Shown: positions 36,134 to 44,938 of the stretch, piece by piece
Numbering within the stretch: the stretch's first letter is position 1
Layout: every line of letters begins with the position of its first letter
Assembly (NCBI RefSeq): GCF_001882345.1
Contig: NZ_MINL01000001.1
Span: 2,711,357 to 2,775,356, forward strand
Reading direction: 5' to 3'
DNA length: 64,000 bases
Origin: Halomonas sp. QHL1
GTDB taxonomy: Bacteria > Pseudomonadota > Gammaproteobacteria > Pseudomonadales > Halomonadaceae
Position numbers and translations under genes: made by a program
Notes under the pieces: generated by a model
The model's database searches: none
Told to the model about the DNA's origin: nothing
Seen by the model: only the letters and a program-made list of their open reading frames with translations

Positions 36134-37228
36134 ATGCAACGCCGTCACTTCCTCAAAACTGCCAGCCTTGGCGTCGCCGGGGCCGTTGCCGCCCCTTTCG
36201 TAACCACCTCAAGTGCACGCGCACAAGAAACCTTCACCTGGGACATGGTAACCTCGTGGCCGAAAAACTTCCCTGCCCTGGGCACCGGTGCCAATGATTT
36301 CGCCCGCCGGGTAGAACAGCTTTCCAACGGTCGCATGCAGATCCGCGTCCACGGTGCCGGTGAACTGGTACCTGCCCTGGAAGTGTTCGATGCAGTGGCT
36401 GCCGGCACCGCTGAAATGGGCCACTCTGCCTCTTACTACTGGCGCGGCAAAGTGGCTGCCTCGCAGTTCTTTACCGCCGTTCCGTTCGGCATGACTACCA
36501 CCGAAATGAACGCCTGGTTATACCATGGCGGCGGTCAGGAGCTTTGGGATGAGATCTACGCCAACCACAACCTGAAGCCTTTTGCTGTGGGCAATACCGG
36601 CACGCAGATGGGGGGCTGGTTCAAGAAAGAGATCAACTCGCTAGACGATATGCAGGGGCTGAAACTGCGTCTGCCTGGCCTCGCGGGTGAAGCGATGAAC
36701 GGCATTGGTGTCAGTACCGTTAATATACCGGGTTCGGAAATCTTCACCTCACTGCAAACCGGCGCACTGGATGCTGCTGATTGGGTAGGGCCGTATAACG
36801 ACTTGGCATTTGGTTTGCACCAGGTGGCTGACTATTACTACACCTCAGCGTGGAACGAGCCCTCTGCTGTATTGGAAGGCACGATTAACCTGGATGCCTG
36901 GAACTCGCTGCCGGAAGACCTGCAGAACGTAGTCCGTGAAGCGGCACGGGCGTCTAACCTGGCCATGATCAGCGAATTCGCCTTCCGCAACGCCGAGGCC
37001 CTGGAAGCGCTGGTCGATGAGCATGGCGTTCAGCTGCGTACCTTCCCTGACGACGTAATGGCAGCACTTTACACCTCCTCCCTGGAAGCCGTTCAGCGTC
37101 AGGTCGATAACGACGAAGAGTCTCGCCGTGTTTACGAATCTTATTCGGCGTTCCAGAAGCTACTGCGCCCATTCAGCGATGTGGGTGAATACGCCTACCT
37201 CAAGAACCGCGATAACGTCGGTGGTTAA
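36134..37228 (+). CDS. orphan TRAP substrate-binding protein, Tat-exported, TakP-like
   Basis: A DctP-family receptor of 364 residues with a twin-arginine signal QRRHFLKTASLGVAGA, cleaved near SARAQ. The mature part starts ETFTWDMVTSWPKNFPALG, with LKLRLPGLAGEAMNGIG and AADWVGPYNDLAFGLHQVAD. This is the pattern of the TakP/alpha-keto-acid subgroup. No DctQ or DctM gene lies next to it, so it must use permeases encoded elsewhere. GGAG lies before the ATG at 36134. A strong terminator follows. Confidence 0.88.
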   Translation: MQRRHFLKTASLGVAGAVAAPFVTTSSARAQETFTWDMVTSWPKNFPALGTGANDFARRVEQLSNGRMQIRVHGAGELVPALEVFDAVAAGTAEMGHSASYYWRGKVAASQFFTAVPFGMTTTEMNAWLYHGGGQELWDEIYANHNLKPFAVGNTGTQMGGWFKKEINSLDDMQGLKLRLPGLAGEAMNGIGVSTVNIPGSEIFTSLQTGALDAADWVGPYNDLAFGLHQVADYYYTSAWNEPSAVLEGTINLDAWNSLPEDLQNVVREAARASNLAMISEFAFRNAEALEALVDEHGVQLRTFPDDVMAALYTSSLEAVQRQVDNDEESRRVYESYSAFQKLLRPFSDVGEYAYLKNRDNVGG

Positions 37229-37257
37229 TAAACCGCCAAGAGGGTAAGCGACAGATA

Positions 37258-37292
37258 CAGCAAAGGGCGCATATAGCGCCCTTTGCTGTTTT
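37258..37292 (+). terminator. intrinsic terminator after the orphan TRAP binding protein
   Basis: A perfect 13-bp stem CAGCAAAGGGCGC/GCGCCCTTTGCTG with a 5-base loop (ATATA) is followed by TTTT. It lies 30 bases after the stop codon. Confidence 0.9.
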
Positions 37293-37314
37293 GGGAAGCA
37301 ATTTTAGTGAGGCA

Positions 37315-37731
37315 CTAGTCGCTATGCACCGCTCGGATGCGACCGTTATCGTCCAGCGCAACCATCACAAAGCGCGCCTCGGTGACTTTTTGGCGCTCCT
37401 CAATGCGCTGCCCATGATGAGGACGAACCCAAACCTCTACGTCAATTTTGATCGAGCTGTGGCCAATCTCTTGTACCTGGGTATAGACACTGACCATGGA
37501 GCCCACGCGCACCGGGCTTAAAAAGTCCATGGCTTCAATCGCCACAGTCGCTGTGCGACCGCCCGCTTCACGCCCGGCAGCCAGTTCAGCTGCCTGATCC
37601 ATTTGATTGACCAGCCACCCCCCGGGAATATCACCATAAAAATTGGTATCTTGGCGGGAGGCCAGTAATTTTAAAGTAAGTTGGCCCTGAGGGGCGGGTA
37701 CGTCGTCCAAATCGGTTTCCAGAAGAGTCAT
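37315..37731 (-). CDS. acyl-CoA thioesterase, YciA-like hotdog fold
   Basis: A 138-residue hotdog-fold thioesterase. It contains the family core FYGDIPGGWLVNQMDQAAEL around 31-50, then VAIEAMDFLSPVRVGSMVSV and DVEVWVRPHHG. Members hydrolyse a range of acyl-CoA esters. The fold assignment is good; substrate preference cannot be read. It is divergent from pstS and convergent with the TRAP terminator. Confidence 0.82.
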   Translation of the reverse strand: MTLLETDLDDVPAPQGQLTLKLLASRQDTNFYGDIPGGWLVNQMDQAAELAAGREAGGRTATVAIEAMDFLSPVRVGSMVSVYTQVQEIGHSSIKIDVEVWVRPHHGQRIEERQKVTEARFVMVALDDNGRIRAVHSD

Positions 37732-37849
37732 GAGTTCGTCGCTTAGTCAGTTTATTGTTGTAAACGTTGCAGAGTGGCACGTTGTTTATGCGTGTTGTTG
37801 CATCGCAACACAAAGGAATGGATTTAGTTAACCATAAGAGGACGCTCGT

Positions 37850-38836
37850 TTGAATACTCGTTTGACGACTCTTTTAACAACTTTTTTAACAAACAGGGGC
37901 TCAACTTTCGCTATAAAGTACGCATTAGTGCGCGTAGTAGTGTCCCTGCTGCTGTTAACGCCCCTGGCCTGGGGACAACAGCCAGCACCCATTAGCGGCA
38001 CCTTGGGCGCGGTGGGTTCCGACACCATGGCGGGACTAATGCTGCGCTGGGGCGAAACCCTTACCACCCGTTACCCAGACGTAAAGCTGCAATTCCAAGC
38101 GAGTGGTTCGGCTAGCGCGCCCACGGCACTGGTGGCTGGCACCACACGGCTTGGACCTATGTCCCGCCCGATGACCAGCGAAGAGCGCGATAACTTTATT
38201 GAGCGCTATGGCTACCCGCCCCTGGAATTAAAAGTCGCCCGTGACGCGCTTATCGTTGTCGTACACCGCCATAACCCGCTGCGCGCGCTAAGCCGCCAGC
38301 AGGTCGATGCGATCTTCTCAACCTCACGTGTTTGCGGTGGCGATACGCCGATCAGGCGCTGGGAGCAACTTCCGGCAACCCGTGACTGGTCATTTGGCAG
38401 TATTGCGTTACATGGGCGTAACCTTGCCTCGGGCACCCATGGCCTATTTCAAGAGCGGGCGCTATGCGACGGACATTTTCGCAACGATATCAGCGAACAC
38501 CCTGGTTCATCGGCAGTGGTTGCCGCTGTCGGCGAATCCGCCAATGCGATGGGATACGCCGGGTTTAACCACCTGACTCCTGCGGTACACCCGTTAAGCC
38601 TCTATAACGATGACGGCACCGCCATACCGCCCGATGTCGAAGCGATACAAAGCGGTGACTATCCACTGTCCCGCTACCTTTATCTCTACGTGAACTTACC
38701 GCCTGGCGAGACCTCACCCTCAGCTGAGCAGGCACTCGTCAGCTTGATTATGTCCGATGAAGGCCAACAGATTGCCCGCGCATCCGGCTTTGTCCCGTTA
38801 ACCCCCAGTGTCCTTAACGCACAGCAAAGGTGGTAA
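37850..38836 (+). CDS. pstS: phosphate ABC transporter substrate-binding protein
   Basis: Periplasmic phosphate receptor of about 328 residues. Typical PstS segments: GAVGSDTMAGLMLRWGE, LQFQASGSASAPTAL (phosphate loop), GTTRLGPMSRPMTSEE and GYAGFNHLTPAVHPL. The start is probably TTG at 37850 with AGAGGA upstream. This gives a long N-region before the hydrophobic signal core VVVSLLLLTPLAWG; a GTG nearer the core (about 37928) is possible. A Pho box lies just after the gene, not before it. Confidence 0.86.
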   Translation: MNTRLTTLLTTFLTNRGSTFAIKYALVRVVVSLLLLTPLAWGQQPAPISGTLGAVGSDTMAGLMLRWGETLTTRYPDVKLQFQASGSASAPTALVAGTTRLGPMSRPMTSEERDNFIERYGYPPLELKVARDALIVVVHRHNPLRALSRQQVDAIFSTSRVCGGDTPIRRWEQLPATRDWSFGSIALHGRNLASGTHGLFQERALCDGHFRNDISEHPGSSAVVAAVGESANAMGYAGFNHLTPAVHPLSLYNDDGTAIPPDVEAIQSGDYPLSRYLYLYVNLPPGETSPSAEQALVSLIMSDEGQQIARASGFVPLTPSVLNAQQRW

Positions 38837-38840
38837 ACCA

Positions 38841-38873
38841 CTGTCATCTAACTGACACATAATTGTCTTAGGG
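38841..38873 (+). promoter_or_regulatory. Pho box between pstS and pstC
   Basis: Three successive 11-base units, CTGTCATCTAA, CTGACACATAA and TTGTCTTAGGG, match the PhoB direct-repeat pattern (CTGTCAT-N4-CTGTCAY). They lie 80-112 bases upstream of pstC. This points to a phosphate-starvation promoter for pstCAB-phoU that is independent of pstS. Confidence 0.8.
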
Positions 38874-38952
38874 TAAGGAACCTATCTATGCACTGTTTTT
38901 CACTACATCCTGGTCAGCGCTATGATCAACTCGGTTTTGCCATGATATCGAT

Positions 38953-40071
38953 ATGACCCCACCTCGTTTAACCTCTTCTCGACAGCCGCTGCGGCTGCTG
39001 CAGGATCGCGTGGCCACCGGGTTAATCACCGCTGGCGGCGTGGGTGTGCTGCTGGCAATTCTGGCTATCGGCATCTTTTTGGTGTGGGAAACGCTCCCGT
39101 TGCTGGCGATTGGCGATACCTTAGCGCTGGCTAAGCTCTCTCCTCTGGCGTGGGGCACCCTCAAAGCCGCGTTAGCCGCGCTGCTGTTCGCCATTCCCGT
39201 TGCCTTGGGGGCAGCCATTTACTCAGCGCTGTTTATGTCTGCGCGCCTGCGCTCGCGGATCAAACCCGCGCTCGAAATGATGGAGGCTATTCCCGGGGTG
39301 GTGGTGGGCTTTATTGCCGGGCTTATTTTGGCACCCTGGGTAGAGCGTCATCTCGCCAGCGCTTTAGTGCTGATCATTTGGCTGCCGCTTAGTGCCGCGC
39401 TTGCCGGCATGTTCTGGCAGTTGGCCAAAACACGCCTACGCCGCCGCTTACCGCTCTCCTGGGCGGGCCTCTGGCTCGTTCCCTGGCTCGCTATCATGGT
39501 GGGGATAGCACTATGGCTCGCGCCCTGGATGGAGCAGCAGTGGTTAGGCGGTGATCTACGCCAGTTACTCGACCAGCGCTACGGCATGGACTACGCCACC
39601 CGTAACGCGCTGATTGTCGGCATTGCCATGGGCTTTGCCGTTATCCCCAGTATTTACTCACTGGCGGAGGACGCGCTCGCCGATGTGCCTTCGTCCTTAA
39701 TAGAGGGCGCCCAGGCGCTGGGGGCCAGCCGCTGGCAGGCGCTGTGGAAAGTGGCGCTGGTGGCAGCGGGCCCAGGTATCTTCTCAGCCGTAATGATTGG
39801 TGCGGGCCGGGCGGTGGGCGAAACCATGATTGTGCTAATGGCCAGCGGTAATACCGCCCTGTTTAGCGCCAGCCCCTTCGAAGGCATGCGCTCTATGGCC
39901 GCGGCTATTGCCATCGAGCTGCCTGAAGCGTCACCCGGTGGCCAGACCTACCATTTACTAATTTTGGCCGCCCTGGTGTTGTTTATATTCACGTTTCTGG
40001 TCAACACCCTCGCCGAGGTCGTTCGCCAGCGTTTGCGCCGTCGCTTCCGCCAGATGGGGGGCACATTATGA
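38953..40071 (+). CDS. pstC: phosphate ABC transporter permease
   Basis: Inner-membrane subunit of the Pst importer, 372 residues with about six to eight hydrophobic segments. The ABC permease EAA-like region reads SSLIEGAQALGASRWQALWK, followed by VMIGAGRAVGETMIVLMASG, both typical of PstC. Upstream LEMMEAIPGVVVGFIAG is also conserved. The ribosome site is weak. The stop overlaps the pstA start (ATGA). Confidence 0.92.
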   Translation: MTPPRLTSSRQPLRLLQDRVATGLITAGGVGVLLAILAIGIFLVWETLPLLAIGDTLALAKLSPLAWGTLKAALAALLFAIPVALGAAIYSALFMSARLRSRIKPALEMMEAIPGVVVGFIAGLILAPWVERHLASALVLIIWLPLSAALAGMFWQLAKTRLRRRLPLSWAGLWLVPWLAIMVGIALWLAPWMEQQWLGGDLRQLLDQRYGMDYATRNALIVGIAMGFAVIPSIYSLAEDALADVPSSLIEGAQALGASRWQALWKVALVAAGPGIFSAVMIGAGRAVGETMIVLMASGNTALFSASPFEGMRSMAAAIAIELPEASPGGQTYHLLILAALVLFIFTFLVNTLAEVVRQRLRRRFRQMGGTL

Positions 40072-41498
40072 CCTCTGCGACCTCTGCGACCCCCGCCACC
40101 TCTCGCCGCCTTCGTTTTAGACGGGTAAATGATGTATGGCCCTGGCTTTGCGCGGCCAGCGTAGCGCTCTCACTGCTGATGCTGGGCGCCTTACTGACGC
40201 TACTACTAGTCCGCGGGCTAGGGCACTTCTGGCCCGCCACGCTGGAAGAGGTCACCCTTGACTCGGGTGACACCTTTGCGGGCCAAGCCGTACGTGAGGT
40301 CGCGCTACCCCAGCAGGAGGGGAATGAGCGCCTCTACTTTACCGGCAACCAGGATATAGAGGGTGTTCGCTGGCGCTGGGTGGCGATTGATGACATTGCC
40401 GAGCGCGCCCAGCCAGACGATCTTATTCGTCTTAATCGCAGCCCCTGGGGCGACTTTATTGGCCGTTTGGTGGCCATTGAGCAGCCTGATCAACGCTGGG
40501 AGGGGGACGCTGCCTGGCAGCGATTAAACGCTTTATTGGCACTTCCCGCCAACCAACGCCAAGATAGCCAACTGCTGCTTACCACCGTGGACGGCCAAAC
40601 CCTGCGCCAGCCGCTGGCCAGCGTGGTGAGTGCTCAGGCTCCCAATGCCATGAGCGTGTGGCAGAAAACGCTCGCCTGGGGGGATGCGGTTTGGCGGTTT
40701 CTGAGTGAGGGCCCACGGGCCGCCAATACCGACGGTGGCGTCTGGCCCGCGATATTTGGCACGATGCTAATGGTGATTTTAATGTCGGTGATGGTGACCC
40801 CGTTTGGGGTGCTGGCCGCCATTTATCTCAATGAAATCGCTCACCAGGGGCGGTTGACCCGGCTGGTGCGCATTGGTGTGCGCAATCTCGCGGGCGTTCC
40901 GTCGATTGTGTATGGCGTATTTGGTTTGGGCGTGTTTGTTTACGGCATCGGCGGCTCGCTGGATGAGTGGTTTTTCAGCGATACGCTGCCCTCACCCACG
41001 TTTGGCACCGGCGGCCTGCTATGGGCGTCACTTACCCTGGCGCTGCTGACCCTGCCGGTGGTGATTGTGGCCACAGAGGAGGGGCTAGCGCGGATTCCCG
41101 AAGCTCAGCGTGAAGGAGCCGTGGCGCTGGGCGCTACGCGCTTAGAAATGCTCACCCGCATCGTGCTGCCCATGGCGGCCCCCGCTATGCTGACGGGGGT
41201 CATTTTAGCGGTAGCCCGCGCAGCCGGCGAAGTGGCGCCGCTGATGCTGGTTGGCGTCGCTAAGCTGGCGCCTCAAATGCCCATCGATGGTGAGTTTCCT
41301 TACCTACATTTAGAGCGCAAGTTCATGCACCTTGGCTATCATTTATTTGATACCGCCTTTCACGGCGAAGATGTGCAGTCCGCCATTCCGTTGGTTTACG
41401 CCACGGCGCTACTTTTAGTGTTGATTGTGCTGGTGCTTAACCTAACTGCCATATTTCTGCGTCATTATCTTAGGCGTCAACGGGGAAACGAATGCTAG
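40068..41498 (+). CDS. pstA: phosphate ABC transporter permease, long form
   Basis: Second Pst permease. At 476 residues it is much longer than the roughly 290 of E. coli. The extra part (about 60-210) lies after the first helix and reads like a periplasmic domain ([34 protein letters not shown]). Long PstA forms of this kind also occur in Pseudomonas. The conserved C-terminal permease has [20 protein letters not shown] and [20 protein letters not shown]. Short CGACCTCTG repeats lie at the 5' end. Overlaps pstB by seven bases. Confidence 0.92.
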   Translation: MTSATSATPATSRRLRFRRVNDVWPWLCAASVALSLLMLGALLTLLLVRGLGHFWPATLEEVTLDSGDTFAGQAVREVALPQQEGNERLYFTGNQDIEGVRWRWVAIDDIAERAQPDDLIRLNRSPWGDFIGRLVAIEQPDQRWEGDAAWQRLNALLALPANQRQDSQLLLTTVDGQTLRQPLASVVSAQAPNAMSVWQKTLAWGDAVWRFLSEGPRAANTDGGVWPAIFGTMLMVILMSVMVTPFGVLAAIYLNEIAHQGRLTRLVRIGVRNLAGVPSIVYGVFGLGVFVYGIGGSLDEWFFSDTLPSPTFGTGGLLWASLTLALLTLPVVIVATEEGLARIPEAQREGAVALGATRLEMLTRIVLPMAAPAMLTGVILAVARAAGEVAPLMLVGVAKLAPQMPIDGEFPYLHLERKFMHLGYHLFDTAFHGEDVQSAIPLVYATALLLVLIVLVLNLTAIFLRHYLRRQRGNEC

Positions 41499-42307
41499 CG
41501 TCATTACATTCAGCCAATACCTCTCAGGCACCAGTGGCGCACTTTTCGTCTGAACACAGCTGCCTGAGTATTGATCACCTTAGCCTCGCCTACGCGGGGA
41601 AAGAGGCGTTGCGCGACTTAACCCTCAGCGTTCCGCGTCATCGTGTAACGGCCTTCATTGGTCCGTCAGGCTGCGGTAAGTCGACGTTATTACGGGCGAT
41701 TAACCGCTTGCACGACCTCAATGAATCGGTAACCCATAGCGGTCAGGTCAGGCTGGAAGGGCAAGATATTCATGACCCGCAAATGAATGTGACCGAGCTA
41801 CGGCGGCGTGTCGGGATGGTATTTCAAACGCCCAACCCCTTTCCCATGTCAATTTATGAAAACGTGGCCTTTGGCCTGCGACTGCAACAGCGCCTTCCCA
41901 AGCGCAAAAGAGACGACATTATTGAGTGGGCATTAACATCCGCCGCCTTATGGGATGAAGTAAAAGATCGCCTGCATCGCTCCGCCTGGCAGCTTTCCGG
42001 TGGTCAGCAGCAGCGTCTGGTAATTGCCCGCACCTTAGCAGTTCAGCCCGACGTGCTGCTACTTGATGAACCTGCGTCCGCGCTCGACCCGATTTCAACC
42101 CTCAAAATTGAGGAGCTGATCCGTAACCTCAAGTCGGAGCTGACGCTAGTACTGGTCACCCACAATATGCAACAAGCGGCGCGTGTATCGGATTACACCG
42201 CCTTCTTGCATCAAGGTGAGCTGGTTGAATACGGGCCTACCGATCAGGTCTTCACCAACCCCCGTTTGCAACGCACCGAAAACTACATCACCGGCCGGAT
42301 CACCTAG
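41492..42307 (+). CDS. pstB: phosphate ABC transporter ATP-binding protein
   Basis: ATPase of the Pst system, 271 residues. Walker [11 protein letters not shown]-loop [20 protein letters not shown], signature LSGGQQQRL, Walker [14 protein letters not shown] and switch H in [14 protein letters not shown] are all intact. The Q-loop [13 protein letters not shown] is diagnostic of PstB. Overlaps pstA by seven bases and is followed by phoU after 31 bases. Confidence 0.96.
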   Translation: MLASLHSANTSQAPVAHFSSEHSCLSIDHLSLAYAGKEALRDLTLSVPRHRVTAFIGPSGCGKSTLLRAINRLHDLNESVTHSGQVRLEGQDIHDPQMNVTELRRRVGMVFQTPNPFPMSIYENVAFGLRLQQRLPKRKRDDIIEWALTSAALWDEVKDRLHRSAWQLSGGQQQRLVIARTLAVQPDVLLLDEPASALDPISTLKIEELIRNLKSELTLVLVTHNMQQAARVSDYTAFLHQGELVEYGPTDQVFTNPRLQRTENYITGRIT

Positions 42308-42338
42308 GCCTTAGCGACTGAAACGTCAGGAGTGCTCC

Positions 42339-43064
42339 ATGGATATTACGAGCGATACCCACAGCCAGCATATCTCTCGCCAGTTCAACCAGGAGCTGGA
42401 AGAGCTGAAAACCCACCTGATGGCCATGGGCGGCCTGGTGGAAAAACAAGTGCAGGATGCTGTCTTTGCCCTACTGGAAGGCGACACCCGCTTAGCCGAG
42501 CAGGTGCGTGACAATGATCGTCAGGTCAACGATCTGCAGCTGCAAATCGACGACGAATGTACCCGCGTACTGGCGCGCCGTCAGCCTGCAGCGTCCGATT
42601 TACGCTTGGTACTGGCCGTCATCCGTGCCACCTCAGACTTAGAGCGCATTGGCGATGAAGCCAGCAAAATCGCCCGCAACGCACTGTTACTGAGCGAAAA
42701 CACCAGCACCATTCGTGGCTTGGTGGAGGTGCGTCACATTAGCGAGCACGTACGTAAAATGCTGCGCGATGCGCTCACCGCCTTTGCCCGCTTTGATACC
42801 GACCTGGCTATGCAGGTCGTGCGCGAAGACGAGCTGGTTGACGACGAGTACAGCAGCGCTATGCGCTCGTTAATGACCTTTATGATGGAAGATTCGCGCT
42901 CGATTACGTCAGTGCTCAGTATCATGTGGGTACTACGCGCTCTGGAACGGGTAGGCGACCACGCCGACAACCTCGCTGAGTACGTGGTCTATCTCGTCAA
43001 AGGCCTGGATATTCGCCATAGCGACACCGACGACCTGGATCCGAAGGTGCTAAAAAAGTCTTGA
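42339..43064 (+). CDS. phoU: phosphate transport regulator
   Basis: Negative regulator linking Pst to PhoR, 241 residues, built of two three-helix bundles. The metal-binding repeats RATSDLERIGDEASKIAR and MWVLRALERVGDHADNLAE are clear. Last gene of pstCAB-phoU, followed by a hairpin. Confidence 0.96.
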   Translation: MDITSDTHSQHISRQFNQELEELKTHLMAMGGLVEKQVQDAVFALLEGDTRLAEQVRDNDRQVNDLQLQIDDECTRVLARRQPAASDLRLVLAVIRATSDLERIGDEASKIARNALLLSENTSTIRGLVEVRHISEHVRKMLRDALTAFARFDTDLAMQVVREDELVDDEYSSAMRSLMTFMMEDSRSITSVLSIMWVLRALERVGDHADNLAEYVVYLVKGLDIRHSDTDDLDPKVLKKS

Positions 43065-43089
43065 CCTGATAGGGGTTTCCTCCTGCAAT

Positions 43090-43113
43090 ACGTCCAGGCT
43101 GCGGCCTGGACGT
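43090..43113 (+). terminator. hairpin after phoU
   Basis: ACGTCCAGGC/GCCTGGACGT forms a perfect 10-bp stem with a TGCG loop, 25 bases after the phoU stop. The T tract is short (GTTTG), so termination may be partial. Confidence 0.65.
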
Positions 43114-43138
43114 TTGAATCACGAGGAGCTCACCCAAC

Positions 43139-43870
43139 ATGCTGGATGCTGTCACTGCGCTTAGCCGAGGTACACGCTGTGTGTATCAGCCGGGTATGCG
43201 CCGCTATATTTTTCTGCCGATTCTCGTCAACCTGATTGTCTATGTGAGTATGTTCAGCTTTGTCCTCAACCGCTTCGATGGCTGGTTGGCTCACTGGATG
43301 AACATGGTGCCCGCCTGGCTCGATTGGCTGACGTGGCTTATCTGGCCCCTGTTCGTGATTAGCCTGTTAGTAGTGGTGTTTTTTACCTTTACGCTGGTTA
43401 CCAGCCTAATTGCAGCCCCTTTTTACGGCTTTTTGGCCGCCAAAGTTGAAATCCAAGCCACCGGCCGTGAACCGCTTGATGACCGAAATCTGACCAAAAC
43501 AGCCATCGATGCCATCGGTCGCGAGTTCGTTAAGCTCGCCTATATTCTGCCGCGTGCTGCGGGCCTGTTTGTGATTAGCTGGATTCCTGGCGTGAATTTA
43601 GTTGCCCCATTACTGTGGGGGCTATTTTCTGCCTGGGTGATGGCCATCACTTATTTGGATTACCCAATGGATAACAACAAGGTGACGTTTACCGATATGC
43701 GTCAACGGCTCTCTAAACGCTGGTGGCAAAGCCTCAGTTTTGGAGGTCTGGTCACGCTCATCACCTGGATCCCTCTGGCTAATCTATTTCTAATTCCCGG
43801 CGCCGTAGCGGGTGCCGTACTGCTCTGGGATGACCATTACAGAGACGTACGTGGCATCACGCCGCAGTAG
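43139..43870 (+). CDS. cysZ: sulfate transporter CysZ-like (EI24 family)
   Basis: A 243-residue inner-membrane protein. The first part has YQPGMRRYIFLPILVNLIVY, then hydrophobic segments near 25-50, 65-100, 140-170 and 205-230. FTFTLVTSLIAAPFYGFLAA and GVNLVAPLLWGLFSAWVMAI are typical of CysZ, which imports sulfate for cysteine synthesis. GAGGAG precedes the ATG. Its location after phoU is probably incidental. Confidence 0.85.
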   Translation: MLDAVTALSRGTRCVYQPGMRRYIFLPILVNLIVYVSMFSFVLNRFDGWLAHWMNMVPAWLDWLTWLIWPLFVISLLVVVFFTFTLVTSLIAAPFYGFLAAKVEIQATGREPLDDRNLTKTAIDAIGREFVKLAYILPRAAGLFVISWIPGVNLVAPLLWGLFSAWVMAITYLDYPMDNNKVTFTDMRQRLSKRWWQSLSFGGLVTLITWIPLANLFLIPGAVAGAVLLWDDHYRDVRGITPQ

Positions 43871-43957
43871 ACGCTTATTACCCAGGCTACGTCACTTTGC
43901 TACTTTTACGTTTTGCTCGTCTATCCTGAACTCAATCAACAATAAAGGAATAAATGC

Positions 43958-44455
43958 ATGTTAAAACCGATGGCTTGGCTGGGTGGCGTACTTTTGATTG
44001 GCGCCATGTCTATTTCGATGGCGTCTATGGCGATAGCCCACGACGTACAAACAGACGCTATGCGTATCGCCCACCCCTTCGCGACACCCACCCCGCCAAG
44101 TGCTGTCAACGGCGCCGCCTACGTCGATATCACCGCCCTTTCAGACCCCGTTACCCTGGTTGGCGCAAGCAGCCCTGTGAGCAGCAACGTTGAGCTGCAC
44201 GAGATGCAAATGGACGGCGATATGATGCAGATGCGGCATGTGGAAGAGATTCGTATCGAGGCTGGGGAGACCTACACCATGCGTCCTGGTGGCGGCTTTC
44301 ACTTAATGTTGATTGGATTAACGGAGCCGCTAAAAGAGGGTGAGCAATTCCCCCTCACGCTCACCTTTGCTGAACAAGGTGATGTGGACATAGAGGTCTG
44401 GATCCAAAGCGCCCAGGAAGGCAGCAAAGCAGCTGATGGACACCATCACCATTAG
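43958..44455 (+). CDS. PCu(A)C-type periplasmic copper chaperone
   Basis: A 165-residue exported protein with a signal peptide (about 1-27, ending SMAIA). The Cu(I) motif H-x-M...M...H-x-M is met by VELHEMQMDGDMMQMRHVEE and GGGFHLMLIGL. The family delivers copper to cytochrome oxidase CuA centres. The C-terminus ends in four histidines (DGHHHH), which may add a metal-binding site. It stands alone after cysZ; the downstream 1 kb has no protein gene. Confidence 0.9.
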   Translation: MLKPMAWLGGVLLIGAMSISMASMAIAHDVQTDAMRIAHPFATPTPPSAVNGAAYVDITALSDPVTLVGASSPVSSNVELHEMQMDGDMMQMRHVEEIRIEAGETYTMRPGGGFHLMLIGLTEPLKEGEQFPLTLTFAEQGDVDIEVWIQSAQEGSKAADGHHHH

Positions 44456-44478
44456 TGGCTGGGGCTGTTGTCGCTTAT

Positions 44479-44508
44479 AAAAAACTAGACCCCGCAACAG
44501 CGGGGTCT
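44479..44508 (-). terminator. intrinsic terminator of sRNA copy A
   Basis: On the minus strand AGACCCCGC-TGTT-GCGGGGTCT, a 9-bp stem, is followed by AGTTTTTT. The T tract is on the minus-strand side only, so it does not serve the copper chaperone gene. Confidence 0.88.
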
Positions 44509-44672
44509 AATGACACTATGCTTTGACAATGACTAACGCTAGCTTCCTTTCCTTTTGCGGGACTCCAACCTTGGAATTTAACCCTCACCAGCGCTCTGAT
44601 TGTCGTTTGATTCATTCCTTGAATCGTCGTGCATCCGTATCGGTGTGACATGCTTTCGCATGTTTAACTTGC
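44479..44672 (-). ncRNA. candidate CsrA/RsmA-titrating small RNA, copy A
   Basis: About 194 nt read on the minus strand from a promoter at 44679-44706 to an intrinsic terminator at 44479-44508. GGA motifs recur: GATTCA-AGGAA-TGAATC is a hairpin with GGA in the loop (44609-44625), ACGGATG lies 5' of it, and TTGGAGTCC and AAGGAAAGGAAG lie 3'. An ACATGC-GAAA-GCATGT hairpin sits near the 5' end. The central domain closes by GACAAT/ATTGTC and AGCGCTGG/CTAGCGTT. Copy B 430 bases away conserves these pairings. The features fit RsmX/Y/Z or CsrB RNAs under GacA; no GacA upstream box was found. Confidence 0.68.
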
Positions 44673-44678
44673 ACTACA

Positions 44679-44706
44679 ATCGTAATGTATTTCTTCATAA
44701 TTGCAA
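44679..44706 (-). promoter_or_regulatory. sigma70-type promoter of sRNA copy A
   Basis: On the minus strand TTGCAA (44706-44701) is separated by 16 bases from TACGAT (44684-44679). This predicts a transcript start near 44672. The -35 differs from TTGACA at two positions and the -10 from TATAAT at two. Confidence 0.5.
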
Positions 44707-44911
44707 ACTTTTGTTACCAAACGTTTCTATTACCTTCAGCATGTGTCAAATTTTTTCTGTGTATTCCGCATGAGCACTAGTGCGACGCGTACTCTACCTG
44801 AATAAATACGTCTCATAACCGAAGGCAAAAACCTAGGCAGGTTTAGAGAGAAACGAGAAAAATGCTGGATAAGAGAGAGGGAGAGTAAATGTGGGGAGAA
44901 TAGTAGGTAGC

Positions 44912-44938
44912 AAAAAATTAGGCCCCGCTAGGGGCCCC
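44912..44938 (-). terminator. intrinsic terminator of sRNA copy B
   Basis: On the minus strand GGCCCC-TAGC-GGGGCC is followed by TAATTTTTTG. It gives copy B its own 3' end upstream of copy A's promoter, so the two RNAs are separate transcripts. Confidence 0.85.

Noticed and set aside
37732-37849. Pho box before pstS
   Set aside because: No TGTCA-type direct repeats with an 11-base period are present.
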